Origin: Macrostomum hystrix
Taxonomy: Eukaryota; Platyhelminthes; Macrostomidae
Length of the DNA: 64,000 bases
Direction of reading: 5' to 3'
Assembly: GCA_950097015.1 (NCBI GenBank)
Contig: CATNEN010000038.1
Span: forward strand, 27,930,501 to 27,994,500
The notes beneath the pieces are model-generated. The model worked only from the letters and a program-made list of their open reading frames with translations. It searched no databases and was not told the DNA's origin. This document shows, piece by piece, positions 23,281 through 34,914 of this stretch. A program made the translations under genes and the position numbers. The stretch's first letter is position 1. The number at the start of each line of letters is the position of its first letter.

Positions 23281-24204
23281 TGAGAGACTAGCGTGAGAGA
23301 GTAAAGAGAATAGGATGAGTGAGAGTAAGGTGAGATTGTACAGTTGTGTGAGACAGAGTTGAGTAAGAGAGAGTATGATGATAGAGGGATGTACGTAACG
23401 GACATGAACAAATAGAAGCATTTATCCCTATGAAACGGAAAATCGTGCAGTTAGCAGTTTTTTGTGATTTTATCTTAAAGGTCAGTCCTCAATTCTCCTA
23501 TAATCCAAAGTTTTTTACCAATAATCCCGCGACCATTTTTTCTCACCTTCCCCCCCTGATCTATTTCTGTCGGCTATACAGAATTCAAAGTCATAAAAAT
23601 GATGGCAAAAGAACTTGTTTACACAGAGAAACCTCCCAGGCTAGCCATTAACACAATGCGATCCACTGTGCTGCTTTGCTAAGTGTCCTTTGTAGCGCAA
23701 TTCTTTATTTTTGAAAGCTCAATCTAAAAATCTCATAGCCTGCGTTAGTGGGAAGTAACGAGGCATTTTTCAATTGTGAATTTTACCCTTCCTTTACAAG
23801 AACTTCTAAGCGATCTCATACAAAGCCATCAGCGGTTGCCATGGTAACACCAGGAACACCCACCCCAACCTCCTCAGCCGTTTGCGTTACCAGCCAATAG
23901 CTGGATCTTTTAGCCACCCTTGAGACTCTGACGATGGGAATTCCTCCCTTGCCGAGAAAGCTGCAATAAATAAGATTGTGTTGCGAGTGAGGTGTCCAAA
24001 AAACCGTCACCATTTTATTAATTAACAGCATGCTCAACCGTCAGCATCTCGAGTTGGATTTTCAAAATGTCATAGAGATCTTCTTAAAAACAACGATAAT
24101 CAAACAAATAAAAAAGTAATCATTTTAGTCAGGAAATGCGGTCTAGTTCAGTATCGGCTATGGTAAGATATTGATATATAATATTGATTATTATCTGCGT
24201 ATGT
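23281..24204. other. Unique region without a supported gene
   Basis: Contains a possible but unsupported minus-strand exon at 23816-23960 (see rejected items). No other feature is seen. Confidence 0.4.
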
Positions 24205-24612
24205 AGAGAGGGAGAGTGGGTAGAGAGAGTCATGGAGAGTGGGTAGAGAGAGTCATTGAGAGTGGGTAGAGAGGGTCATGGAGAGTGGGTAGAGAGAGTC
24301 ATGGAGAGTAGGTAGAGAGTCATGGAGAGTGGGTAGAGAGGGTCATGGAGAGTAGGTAGAGAGTCATGGAGAGTGGGTAGAGAGGGTCATGGAGAGTGGG
24401 TAGAGAGGGTCATGGAGAGTGGGTAGAGAGAGTCATAGAGAGTGGGTAGAGAGGGTCATGGAGAGTGGGTAGAGAGAGTCATAGAGAGTGGGTAGAGAGA
24501 GTCATGTAGAGTATGTAGAGAGTCATGGAGAGTTGGAAGAGAGAGTCATAGAGAGTGGGTAGAGAGTCATAGAGAGTGGGTAGAGAGTCATTGAGAGTAT
24601 GTAGTGAGAGAG
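24205..24612. repeat. GAGAGTGGGTAGAGAG minisatellite
   Basis: Units of about 19-23 bp, GAGAGTGGGTAGAGAG plus (A/G)GTCATG, purine-rich on the + strand. Confidence 0.92.
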
Positions 24613-25011
24613 TAGTATTACGAGCAAATATTTTAGTTCTAAAGTGCACAAATTTGAGCAGAGAATATTCTTCTTCAAGCTTACCCAGAAGCTAGTCTAG
24701 GCCGACAGCCGTGACCAAACACTGGAGGCTCTATGAGCTGTGTCATATGCGTAATTCAATATTTCCTCGGGTTACCACTTTGCCAACTCTGAGAAAACAC
24801 GCCACAGAACGCTAAAACTGGCTTGCAATGGCTCTCCGAGTGCCTTGAGCAAACAGTCAATCAATCAATGAAAGCGGAGGACTCTCAGAAATATTTTTCT
24901 TGTTGGCCAGCCTCCAGCTCGCCACTCAAAGCTCGCTGGACCGTCTTGCAGGTGGCGCTGGGATGGACTTAAAGTTTTTAAGGAAACCAAGAGCATTTAT
25001 TTTTGCTTTTT
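24613..25011. other. Unique, moderately GC-rich spacer
   Basis: No reading frame with recognisable content on either strand. Confidence 0.4.
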
Positions 25012-26922
25012 CTACCACTACCATCGACTCCACCCTACCTGAGAATCTACTCTACCTTCGACTCCATTCTACATGAGAATCTACTCTACCTTCAACTCCG
25101 CCCTACCTGAGAATCTACTCTACCTTCGACTCCATTCTACATGAGAATCTACTCTACCTTCGACTCCATTCTACATGAGAATCTACTCTACCTTCGACTC
25201 CGCCCTACCTGAGAATCTACTCTACCTTCGACTCCACCCTACCTGAGAATCTACTCTACCTTCGACTCCACCCTACCTGAGAATCTACTCTACCTTCGAC
25301 TCCACCCTACCTGAGAATCTACTCTACCTTCGACTCCACCCTACCTGAGAATCTACTCTACCTTCGACTCCACCCTACCTGAGAATCTACTCTACCTTCG
25401 ACTCCACCCTACCTAAGAATCTACTCTACCTTCGACTCTACCCTACCTGAGAATCTAATCTACCTTCGACTCCATTCTACATGAGAATCTACTCTACCTT
25501 CGACTCCGCCCTACCTGAGAATCTACTCTACCTTCGACTCCACCCTACCTGAGAATCTACTCTACCTTCGACTCCACCCTACCTGAGAATCTACTCTACC
25601 TTCGACTCTACCCTACCTGAGAATCTACTCTACCATCGACTCTACCCTACCTGAGAATCTACTCTACCTTCGACTCCATTCTACATGAGAATCTACTCTA
25701 CCTTCGACTCCACCCTACCTGAGAATCTACTCTACCTTCGACTCCATTCTATATGAGAATCTACTCTACCTTCGACTCCATTCTACATGAGAAACTACTC
25801 TACCATCGACTCTACCCTACCTGAGAATCTACTCTACCTTCGACTCCACCCTACCTGAGAATCTACTCTACCTTCGACTCCATTCTATATGAGAATCTAC
25901 TCTACCTTCGACTCCATTCTACATGAGAATCTACTCTACCATCGACTCTACCCTACCTGAGAATCTACTCTACCTTCGACTCCACCCTACCTGAGAATCT
26001 ACTCTACCTTCGACTCCATTCTATATGAGAATCTACTCTACCTTCGACTCCATTCTACATGAGAATCTACTCTACCTTCGACTCCATTCTACATGAGAAT
26101 CTACTCTACCTTCGACTCCACCCTACCTGAGAATCTACTCTACCTTCGACTCTACCCTACCTGAGAATCTACTCTACCTTCGACTCCACCCTACCTGAGA
26201 ATCTACTCTACCTTCGACTCCATTCTATATGAGAATCTACTCTACCTTCGACTCCATTCTACATGAGAATCTACTCTACCTTCGACTCCACCCTACCTGA
26301 GAATCTACTCTACCTTCGACTCCACCCTACCTGAGAATCTACTCTACCTTCGACTCTACCCTACCTGAGAATCTAATCTACCTTCGACTCCACCCTACCT
26401 GAGAATCTACTCTACCTTCGACTCCACCCTACCTAAGAATCTACTCTACCTTCGACTCTACCCTACCTGAGAATCTAATCTACCTTCGACTCCACCCTAC
26501 CTGAGAATCTAATCTACCTTCGACTCCGCCCTACCTGAGAATCTACTCTACCATCGACTCTACCCTACCTGAGAATCTACTCTACCTTTCTACTCTACCC
26601 TACCTGAGAATCTACTCTACCTTCGACTCCACCTTACCTGAGAATCTACTCTACCTTCGACTCCATTCTACATGAGAATCTACTCTACCTTCGACTCCAC
26701 CCTACCTGAGAATCTACTCTACCTTCGACTCCACCCTACCTGAGAATCTATTCTACCTTCGACTCCACCCTACCTGAGAATCTACTCTACCTTCGACTCC
26801 ACCCTACCTGAGAATCTACTCTACCTTCGACTCCACCCTACCTGAGAATCTACTCTACCTTCGACTCCACCCTACCTGAGAATCTACTCTACCTTCGACT
26901 CCATTCTACATGAGAATCTACA
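25012..26922. repeat. 34-bp minisatellite
   Basis: About 56 units of 34 bp containing CTACTCTACCTTCGACTCC then ACCCTACCTGAGAAT. The main variant pair is ACCCTACCTGAG versus ATTCTACATGAG, mixed along the array, with a repeating multi-unit pattern at 25740-26040 that suggests block duplication. Strongly C/T-rich on the + strand. Confidence 0.95.
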
Positions 26923-27397
26923 TATTCTCCATCTTTAGATTTTAATCAATTGTCACAATATATCCTATTAATAACTGACGCCATCCAAAGCGGGCCGGGC
27001 CGGCTAGTTGTCAAGGCAACCAGCAGCTGCAGCTACCCCCCCCCGCGCTGACTGACTTAAAACCTAACCAATCCAACAGCCATAGAAAACCAGGGCTGAC
27101 AGACAAACTTAACAATGGCCCCTAGTTTATTGCACCATTGCTATGTGTGACTTATACTGGTCTTTTACTCGCAACGACCAACGTTTCTAATTTCCTGTTC
27201 AGTACTTTAACTTTACCTTAGCAAACGCACACGCTGGCTGCGGCCAATGGCCTATTCAAAATTTAGGAGAGTCAAGATGATTCAGAGATGCCATAGCACA
27301 CACACACACGTCTATGATCGGATCATAAGCGTGGAATACTTTAGTATGATAGTCTGCTGAGTGACAGAACATTATTTGTATGTTTTCATATTTTCTA
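26923..27397. other. Spacer between two arrays
   Basis: Includes a GC-rich patch at 26985-27045 with a run of ten cytosines. No gene seen. Confidence 0.4.
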
Positions 27398-27940
27398 TCA
27401 CACCATTGTCACTTGCGACTGTCACACAATTGTCACTGGGATCTGTCACACCATCGCACTCGTATCTGTCACACCATTGTTCTCATTTGGATCTGTCACA
27501 GCATTCTCACTCGGATCTGTCACAGCATTCTCACTCGGATCTGTCACACCATCGTCACTCGGATCTGTCACACCATTGTTCTCTATTTGGATCTGTCACA
27601 CCATTGTCACTCGGATCTGTCACAGCATTCTCACTCGAATCTGTCACACCATTGTCACTGGGATCTGTCACACCATTGTCACTCGGATCTGTTACAGCAT
27701 TCTCACTCGCATCTGTCACACCATTATCACTCGGATCTGTCACACCATTGTCACTCGGATCTGTCACACAATTGTCACTCGCATATGTCACACCATTGTC
27801 ACTCGGATCTGTCACACCATTATCACTCGCATCTGTCACAGCATTGTCACTGGGATCTGTCACAGCATTCTCACTCGGATCTGTCACACCATTGTCACTG
27901 GGATCTGTCACAGCATTCTCACTCGGATCTGTCACACCGC
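27398..27940. repeat. 24-bp minisatellite abutting a coding exon
   Basis: About 22 units of 24 bp, TCACTCGGATCTGTCACACC plus ATTG, with CAGCATTC variants. It ends eight bases before the exon at 27949. The 24-bp period keeps the exon frame open through the array, but the abrupt change in composition and the ACTTCAG acceptor argue it is intron. Confidence 0.93.
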
Positions 27941-27948
27941 AACTTCAG

Positions 27949-29289
27949 CGCAGCCTGTTCTCTCAGCCCAAGCTGACTCGGGTTTATCCGGAGCCAAGCA
28001 CAGCCACAACATCGCGTCCAAGCGCCGCTGATCCAGATGCTTCGGTCGCCTCCGCGGTGTCAGAGGAGAGCGCCTACGTCAGCGGCAGCGTTAGTCCAGA
28101 CCAAGCTGCTGAACAGCCACCAATCCGCGAGCATTCCAGTCCGCCAGCCGACATCATCAACGACGACGAAGACTTTGAAATCCTGGGCGTCGGTGGCAGC
28201 CGAAAGTGCGTCCATTTCGATGCCACCTCGCCCTGCCGCAGCGGCAGAAGCAGCAGCAGCAGCAGCGGCGGCAGTTGTCGCAAAGCCGGCTGCCGCTCCA
28301 GCGTTGACCCCTGCTCAACGGCATCTGGATCGCGAAGCCGGTGCCACATTCTGACAGTCAGCGAGCAGGTGGACCGCTCGGAGCGCAAGTCCAGTTTCGA
28401 TCTTGGAAGCCGCCGGACGTCACTAGTCGGCCCAATCGGAGTCAGCCGGAGATTCAGCATCGCCGACGCGGCCGCTCTGCAGACGCCACTACCGCCGTCG
28501 CAACAACCGGAGCTGCTGCTCAGCCCTGACGAGGAACAAGAGATTCTCGAGGCTAGCGGCGACGAGTTCAAAGAGCGCCTGAAGCGACTGTTTGGCGTTC
28601 GACACAGCGTCGCCAGCCCGATGCACCACCACCACCACCATCATCAACATCGGAACCATCCCGACCGGGGCTCAAGCCCGGACCTCAAGCAGTCCTGGTC
28701 GAATGTCAACGCTGCAGGCAGCGGACCAGGGGGCGGCCATTCCCAGACCGGTCTTGCCGCCGGCTTCCGCGCCGGTCGCCGGCCCAGCCTGGCTGCCCGC
28801 CTGTTCAACAAGTTGCCCTTCGTTCGACGCAACGATCTGGACGGCGAGGAGGAGGATCCGGAGGATGGCATCGGGTCCAGCAACGGCCTTGGCGGCGGCG
28901 GTGGCGGCGGCGGCGGCGGCGCCGTAGGAGCTACGGGCTCGTCAACTCTGCGCTACTGCGAGATCTGCGGCGAGGCCGACTGCGAGCTGCACGGCAGCCT
29001 GAGCGACATGAACTGCTGCCGGCGCCACCTCACATTGGCCGGCTGCTACCAGACCAAGGAGGAGAGGGAGCGGGCACTCATGCTCGAAAACAACTCGGCT
29101 GCCAGGGTGACAACTCTGCTGGTTGTGCTGGTGTTTCTTGGCCTAATCTTCGCACTGATTGCCCTGTCTGTGCTCAGCAAGAGCAGCAGCAGCAGCAGCA
29201 GCAGCACTGTTAGTACTAAGAGTATTTTAGTAACTCTCACGTCTACAGCGGCAACAACAACTGTGTCCTACGGAGCAACAACCACCTGA
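27949..29289 (+). CDS. Terminal exon of an unidentified single-pass membrane protein (partial)
   Basis: GC-rich coding sequence from a probable acceptor (AACTTCAG, 27941-27948) to TGA at 29287-29289, giving about 446 residues. I do not recognise the family. It has an acidic, Ser-rich first half (DIINDDEDFEILGVGG), three RRxS motifs of basophilic-kinase type (RRTS, RRFS, RRPS), a His run at 28622-28648, a Gly run at 28889-28921, a Cys-rich patch (RYCEICGEADCELHG and NCCRRH), and one hydrophobic helix (TTLLVVLVFLGLIFALIALS) about 57 residues from the end. A Ser/Thr-rich tail follows. The orientation would be tail-anchored or type II; the long N-terminal part is probably cytosolic. Upstream exons are not identified. 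The mixed Ser, His and Gly runs and good codon structure argue for a real gene. Confidence 0.65.
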   Translation, partial: RSLFSQPKLTRVYPEPSTATTSRPSAADPDASVASAVSEESAYVSGSVSPDQAAEQPPIREHSSPPADIINDDEDFEILGVGGSRKCVHFDATSPCRSGRSSSSSSGGSCRKAGCRSSVDPCSTASGSRSRCHILTVSEQVDRSERKSSFDLGSRRTSLVGPIGVSRRFSIADAAALQTPLPPSQQPELLLSPDEEQEILEASGDEFKERLKRLFGVRHSVASPMHHHHHHHQHRNHPDRGSSPDLKQSWSNVNAAGSGPGGGHSQTGLAAGFRAGRRPSLAARLFNKLPFVRRNDLDGEEEDPEDGIGSSNGLGGGGGGGGGGAVGATGSSTLRYCEICGEADCELHGSLSDMNCCRRHLTLAGCYQTKEERERALMLENNSAARVTTLLVVLVFLGLIFALIALSVLSKSSSSSSSSTVSTKSILVTLTSTAATTTVSYGATTT

Positions 29290-29624
29290 GAGTCTGTACG
29301 TCAGTCCTGACATGTACTTTAGCTAGATCTAGCTATCTGTATATTTTATTGTTTTGTTATAATGAAATATCGCTGTTTTTCAATCTAGTGGCATCGCGAC
29401 CGTTAAATTTTTTATCAAAAAAGGGACGGTATTACTTTTTCTAATGTTTGAGGGTTTTTTAAAAAATGGCAGAAACCATTTTATTTGGAAAATAATTTTC
29501 ACATAGATAATTCTGCGTGGGTTGGTTAGAATACATTCAAATTAATTAATTTAGTTTGGTTTTCAAAGAGACTGATTAAAAAATGCCATTAAAAACTACC
29601 GATATTCTAAAAAGGTTTTGACAG
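29290..29624. other. 3' flank of the membrane-protein exon
   Basis: AT-rich; probably 3' untranslated region then spacer. No AATAAA noticed. Confidence 0.35.
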
Positions 29625-29886
29625 CCAAAACAAGTCCCAAAATCAACAAGAAATCCCAAAATAAACAAGAAATCCCACAATCGACTAGAAATCCCACAAT
29701 CGACTAGAAATCCCACAATCGACTAGAAATCCCACAATCGACTAGAAATCCCACAATCAACTAGAAATCCCACAATCAACTAGAAATCCCACAATCGACT
29801 AGAAATCCCACAATCAACTAGAAATCCCACAATCAACTAGAAATCCCACAATCGACTAGAAGTCCCACTATCAACTAGAAATCGGG
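29625..29886. repeat. 19-bp minisatellite
   Basis: About thirteen units of AAATCCCACAATCGACTAG (or CAACTAG). Confidence 0.93.
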
Positions 29887-30159
29887 AGTTAGAATTATCG
29901 AGTCGATTTCTTTCATGTTTTGTGAGACATGGTAAATGACTGCACATTTTCTAAATAACAGCTCCTATAAACACTCGTCCTAGACATTGCTCATATGTTT
30001 TATTTCATTACCATGAAATTTTATTTGCCTAAATAAAATATTTTAAATGATCGGCACTCGAGTGAGTAATTGTGTTTCAGATTTTACTGTGAAATATTCG
30101 CAGTGAGAATTGTCTGCATTTGGGATCGTTATTTCAATCAGTAAGAAAATACAATCCAG

Positions 30160-33100
30160 TACACGAGGATTTCTATGAATGAGGATTTCTGTGAATGAGG
30201 ACTTCTTTTAATGAGGATTTCTATAAATAAGGATTTCTGTGAATGAGGACTTCTGTGAATGAGGACTTCTGTGAATGAGGATTTCTGTGAATGAGGACTT
30301 CTGTGAATGAGGATTTCTGTGAATGAGGACTTCTGTGAATGAGGACTTCTGTGAATGAGGATTTCTGTGAATGAGGACTTCTGTGAATGAGGATTTCTGT
30401 GAATGAGGACATCTTTGAATGAGGATTTCTATAAATGAGGATTTCTGTACACGAGGATTTCTATGAATAAGGACTTCTGTGAATGAGGATTTCTGTGAAT
30501 GAGGACTTCTGTGAATGAGGACTTCTGTGAATGAGGATTTCTGTGAATGAGGATTTCTGTGAATGAAGATTTCCATTTATGAGCTAGGATTTCTGTCAAT
30601 GGGGATTTCATTTTATGAGGATTTCTGTGAATGAGGACTTCTGTGAATGAGGATTTCTGTGAATGAGGACATCTTTGAATGAGGATTTCTATAAATGAGG
30701 ATTTCTGTGAATGAGGACTTCTGTGAATGAGGACTTCTGTGAATGAGGATTTCTGTGAATGAGGACTTCTGTGAATGAGGACTTCTGTAAATGAGGATTT
30801 CTGTGAATGAGGATTTCTGTGAATGAGGATTACTGTGAATGAGGATTTCTGTACACGAGGATTTCTATGAATAAGGACTTCTGTGAATGAGGATTTCTAT
30901 GAATGAGGATTTCTGTGAATGAGGACTTCTTTTAATGAGGATTTCTATAAATAAGGATTTCTGTGAATGAGGACTTCTGTGAATGAGGACTTCTGTGAAT
31001 GAGGATTTCTGTGAATGAGGACTTCTGTGAATGAGGATTTCTGTGAATGAGGACTTCTGTGAATGAGGACTTCTGTGAATGAGGATTTCTGTGAATGAGG
31101 ACTTCTGTGAATGAGGATTTCTGTGAATGAGGACATCTTTGAATGAGGATTTCTATAAATGAGGATTTCTGTACACGAGGATTTCTATGAATAAGGACTT
31201 CTGTGAATGAGGATTTCTGTGAATGAGGACTTCTGTGAATGAGGACTTCTGTAAATGAGGATTTCTGTGAATGAGGATTTCTGTGAATGAGGATTACTGT
31301 GAATGAGGATTTCTGTACACGAGGATTTCTATGAATAAGGACTTCTGTGAATGAGGATTTCTATGAATGAGGATTTCTGTGAATGAGGACTTCTTTTAAT
31401 GAGGATTTCTATAAATAAGGATTTCTGTGAATGAGGACTTCTGTGAATGAGGACTTCTGTGAATGAGGATTTCTGTGAATGAGGACTTCTGTGTATGAGG
31501 ATTTCTGTGAATGAGGACTTCTGTGAATGAGGACTTCTGTGAATGAGGATTTCTGTGAATGAGGACTTCTGTGAATGAGGATTTCTGTGAATGAGGACAT
31601 CTTTGAATGAGGATTTCTATAAATGAGGATTTCTGTGAATGAGGACGTCTGTGAATGAGGATTTCTGTGAATGAGGACTTCTGTGAATGAGGATTTCTGT
31701 GAATGAGGATTTCTATAAATTAGAATTTCTGTGAATGAGGATTTCTGTGAATGAGGACTTCTGTGAATGAGGACTTCTGTGAATGAGGATTTCTGTGAAT
31801 GAGGATTTCTGTGAATGAGGATTTCTGTGAATGAGGATTTCTGTACACGAGGATTTCTATGAATAAGGACTTCTGTGAATGAGGATTTCTGTGAATGAGG
31901 ACTTCTGTGAATGAGGACTTCTGTGAAGGAGGATTTCTATGAATAAGGACTTCTGTGAATGAGTATTTCTTTGAATAAGGACTTCTGTGAATGAGGACTT
32001 CTGTGAAGGAGGATTTCTATGAATAAGGACTTCTGTGAATGAGTATTTCTTTGAATAAGGACTTCTGTGAATAAGGATTTCTGTGAATGAGGACTTCTGT
32101 ATATGAGGATTTCTGTGAATGACGACAAAGTGAATGAAGATTTCTGTGAATGAGGAATTCTATAAAGAAGGATTTCTGAGAATGAGGATTTCTGTACTCG
32201 AGAATTTCTATGAATGAGGATTTCTGTGAAAGAGGACTTCTTTGAATCAGGATTTCTGTGAATGAGGACTTCTTTGAATGAGGATTTCTGTGAATGAGGA
32301 CTTCTTTGAATGAGGATTTCTGTGAATGAGGACTTCTTTGAATGAGGATTTCTATAAATGAGGATTTCTGTAAATGAGGACTTCTGTGAATGAGGATTTC
32401 TGTGAATGAGGACTTCTGTGCATGAGGATTTCTGTGAATGAGGATTTCTGTGAATGAGGATTTCTATAAATTAGAATTTCTGTGAATGAGGATTTCTGTG
32501 AATGAGGACTTCTGTGAATGAGGACTTCTGTGAATGAGGATTTCTGTGAATGAGGATTTCTGTGAATGAGGATTTCTGTGAATGAGGATTTCTGTACACG
32601 AGGATTTCTATGAATAAGGACTTCTCTGAATGAGGATTTCTGTGAATGAGGACTTCTGTGAATGAGGACTTCTGTGAAGGAGGATTTCTATGAATAAGGA
32701 CTTCTGTGAATGAGTATTTCTTTGAATAAGGACTTCTGTGAATGAGGACTTCTGTGAAGGAGGATTTCTATGAATAAGGACTTCTGTGAATGAGTATTTC
32801 TTTGAATAAGGACTTCTGTGAATAAGGATTTCTGTGAATGAGGACTTCTGTATATGAGGATTTCTGTGAATGACGACAAAGTGAATGAAGATTTCTGTGA
32901 ATGAGGAATTCTATAAAGAAGGATTTCTGAGAATGAGGATTTCTGTACTCGAGAATTTCTATGAATGAGGATTTCTGTGAAAGAGGACTTCTTTGAATCA
33001 GGATTTCTGTGAATGAGGACTTCTTTGAATGAGGATTTCTGTGAATGAGGACTTCTTTGAATGAGGATTTCTGTGAATGAGGACTTCTTTGAATGAGGAT

Positions 33101-33398
33101 TTCTATAAATGAGGATTTCTGTAAATGAGGACTTCTGTGAATGAGGATTTCTGTGAATGAGGACTTCTGTGCATGAGGATTTCTATAAAAAAGGATTTCA
33201 GTGAATGAGGATTTCTGTGAATTAGGATTTCTGTAAATGAGGATTTCTGTAAATGGGGATTTCAGTTTATGAGGATTTCTGCGAATGAGGATTTCCGTTT
33301 ATGAGGATTTCTGTAAATGAGGGTTTCTGTAAATGAGGATTTCTGTGAATGAGGGTTTCTGTGAATGAGGATTTCTGTGAATGAGGATTTCTGTGAAC
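30160..33398. repeat. 16-bp minisatellite with higher-order duplications
   Basis: About 200 units of GAATGAGGATTTCTGT, alternating TTTCTGT and CTTCTGT. Long blocks are duplicated within the array at spacings of about 724, 464 and 751 bp (for example 31937-32128 and 32688-32879 translate identically). The same unit in reverse complement lies at the outer edge of the right palindrome arm (43125-43525), so the palindrome appears to begin inside this array. Confidence 0.95.
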
Positions 33399-33604
33399 TA
33401 GTATGATGATTCTAATTTCAGAGCTTTATAAAATTAGGTCTGATTGGATAAGTTTTGTTTTATTTACTAAAATTCTTTCTGCATTCACTGAAACTTTAAC
33501 TCAAAATTTGCTTGTTCCACATAATATTAATCAGCCAATCGGATAGCGCCTCTCATTCTCTGGACCCCCAGATGTTGTCTGCCTGTCCCGTCCACACTAT
33601 CTAT

Positions 33605-33730
33605 TATCGATTTTCACCCCTGCCCCTTCGCGCCAATCGCTCTCCAGTTTTGCCTAGCCCGCAGCAAGTACATTCTGTCTACCCCCTTCATTTATCGATC
33701 GTTTTATCGATTACTATCGATAGCAGTGTT
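33605..33730. promoter_or_regulatory. Cluster of ATCGAT motifs (left P1 arm)
   Basis: Several ATCGAT words, including the perfect palindrome CTATCGATAG, fall within about 130 bp. TATCGATA is the DRE core in Drosophila; any regulatory role here is inference. The mirror copy is near 42785-42910. Confidence 0.3.
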
Positions 33731-33873
33731 TTAATTGAGCAAACCTGACGCTGCGAATTCGAACTCAGGAACACCTTGCCAATAACAGAGTATAGAGTAG
33801 CATAATGACAGTGTATTTAAAAGCAACTTTTATCCAGCACCACACAGGTGAACTGAAATTTGAGTTCATTCAT

Positions 33874-34218
33874 TCACGACCTTCTTCTGTCGCACCTGCC
33901 CCTCCTGAGGCTGCGAATGCCGGCACAATTGGCCCTGCATTCGTTGCTGTAGGTCTTGCCATCGATGCCGCACACCGGCATGTAGATGCGGAAGCAGGGA
34001 CAGGACCTGAGCGACTTGCAGTAGCCGAACTTGGCCTTGGAGACTCCGGCGCAATGCGCCTCGCACTCGCTCGAGTAGTCCTTGCCATCAGTGCCGCACA
34101 CTGGCTGCTTGCAGTCGGGACAGTTGCAGCCTCTAATGTCCGCAGACACGTTTGGCAGACATTGCAGACTGACCAGAGCTCCTAGGAGCAGCAGAGGCAC
34201 GCACCGGGCGATCAGCAT
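33874..34218 (-). CDS. Secreted two-domain Kazal-type serine protease inhibitor (outer P1 copy, left)
   Basis: A single-exon frame of 114 residues. Residues 1-26 form a signal peptide (LLLLGALVSLQCL core). Two Kazal-like domains follow: C31-C67 and C73-C109, each with the C-x-C-x7-PVCG-[TI]-DGK-x-Y-x10-C order. CysI-CysII spacing of one residue marks the non-classical type. By Kazal numbering (P1 is two residues after CysII), domain 1 has Asp35 and domain 2 Arg77, so domain 2 should favour trypsin-like enzymes while domain 1 may be inactive or serve another role. Domain 1 also has an extra Cys36, giving 13 mature cysteines and a possible intermolecular disulfide. The protein is identical to the mirror gene at 42301-42645. 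Confidence 0.9.
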   Translation of the reverse strand: MLIARCVPLLLLGALVSLQCLPNVSADIRGCNCPDCKQPVCGTDGKDYSSECEAHCAGVSKAKFGYCKSLRSCPCFRIYMPVCGIDGKTYSNECRANCAGIRSLRRGRCDRRRS

Positions 34219-34294
34219 GGTCGATGTGGCAATGAGCTCTGAATCACCGTATTCACGAGTTTGAGCTGATGTTTGAGGTACCCAGATTTCAATG

Positions 34295-34303
34295 CCTTTT
34301 ATG
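34295..34303 (-). promoter_or_regulatory. TATA-type element of the left outer Kazal gene
   Basis: CATAAAAGG on the minus strand, about 80 bp upstream of the ATG. The inner and third Kazal genes have TATAAAAG or TATAAAAA about 95-105 bp upstream. Confidence 0.5.
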
Positions 34304-34309
34304 CATGTA

Positions 34310-34914
34310 GGGCACGTTGCAACTGATTAGCATGTGGCATCTCTCTGCTATGCAATACCCTGGGCCCGCACCACAAGCTCCAGGTGTGCTGTTCTAACAT
34401 GAACGATGATAGAAGTTAATATCTTGCAATAGTAGAAATTCTCTAATTTTTCTTGCGGTAGAAAGACTATGGGGCATTTTAAATGCCTGGCTATTTTCGA
34501 TTGACCAAAATGTTTTTTTTCCAAATTTGAAATAACATGTATTCGCTATACAGAGCAATCTTAGTTGTCCTTGCCACCAGGGTCTCTGGCAGGAATAGCT
34601 GAATATCTCGACGATGTTGACTCAGACGGCTCGGAAAAAATAGTTCATCGTAAATCGTTAACGGCGGAAAATATTCATTCTGATGGCGGAATTTCACGAA
34701 AATTGGTCATTCGGTTTGGGAGCTACCGTTAAGTAGGCAGTAATGTGTTGAAATATCCCCGTGTTTTTTCCTGAGGGAGAAAAATATAGTGGCATTTGCA
34801 CTGTTTCAATAAAATACTTTTGCGTCTTGAAAGTATAATTTTTGCTTTCACTTGTCGGTTTTCTAATGTGTTATCAACAGAAATTATTCGAAACAACTAT
34901 GACAGAAAGTCCCC
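34310..34914. other. Unique arm sequence between Kazal gene and array
   Basis: AT-rich; a 68-codon frame at 34491-34697 (mirrored at 41820-42026) has no recognised domain. Confidence 0.4.

Noticed and set aside
23816-23960. Minus-strand frame of 47 residues after a good acceptor (TTATTTATTGCAG), ending in a stop
   Set aside because: Only one exon-like piece, no recognisable motif and no partner exon found upstream on that strand; kept as a weak possibility only.
30160-33398. A CRISPR-like array because of short regular repeats
   Set aside because: Units are contiguous 16-mers without unique spacers, in a eukaryotic genome.
33750-33830. Possible tRNA remnant near a GAGTTCGAATTC word in the P1 arm
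   Set aside because: No A box at the proper distance and no cloverleaf pairing.
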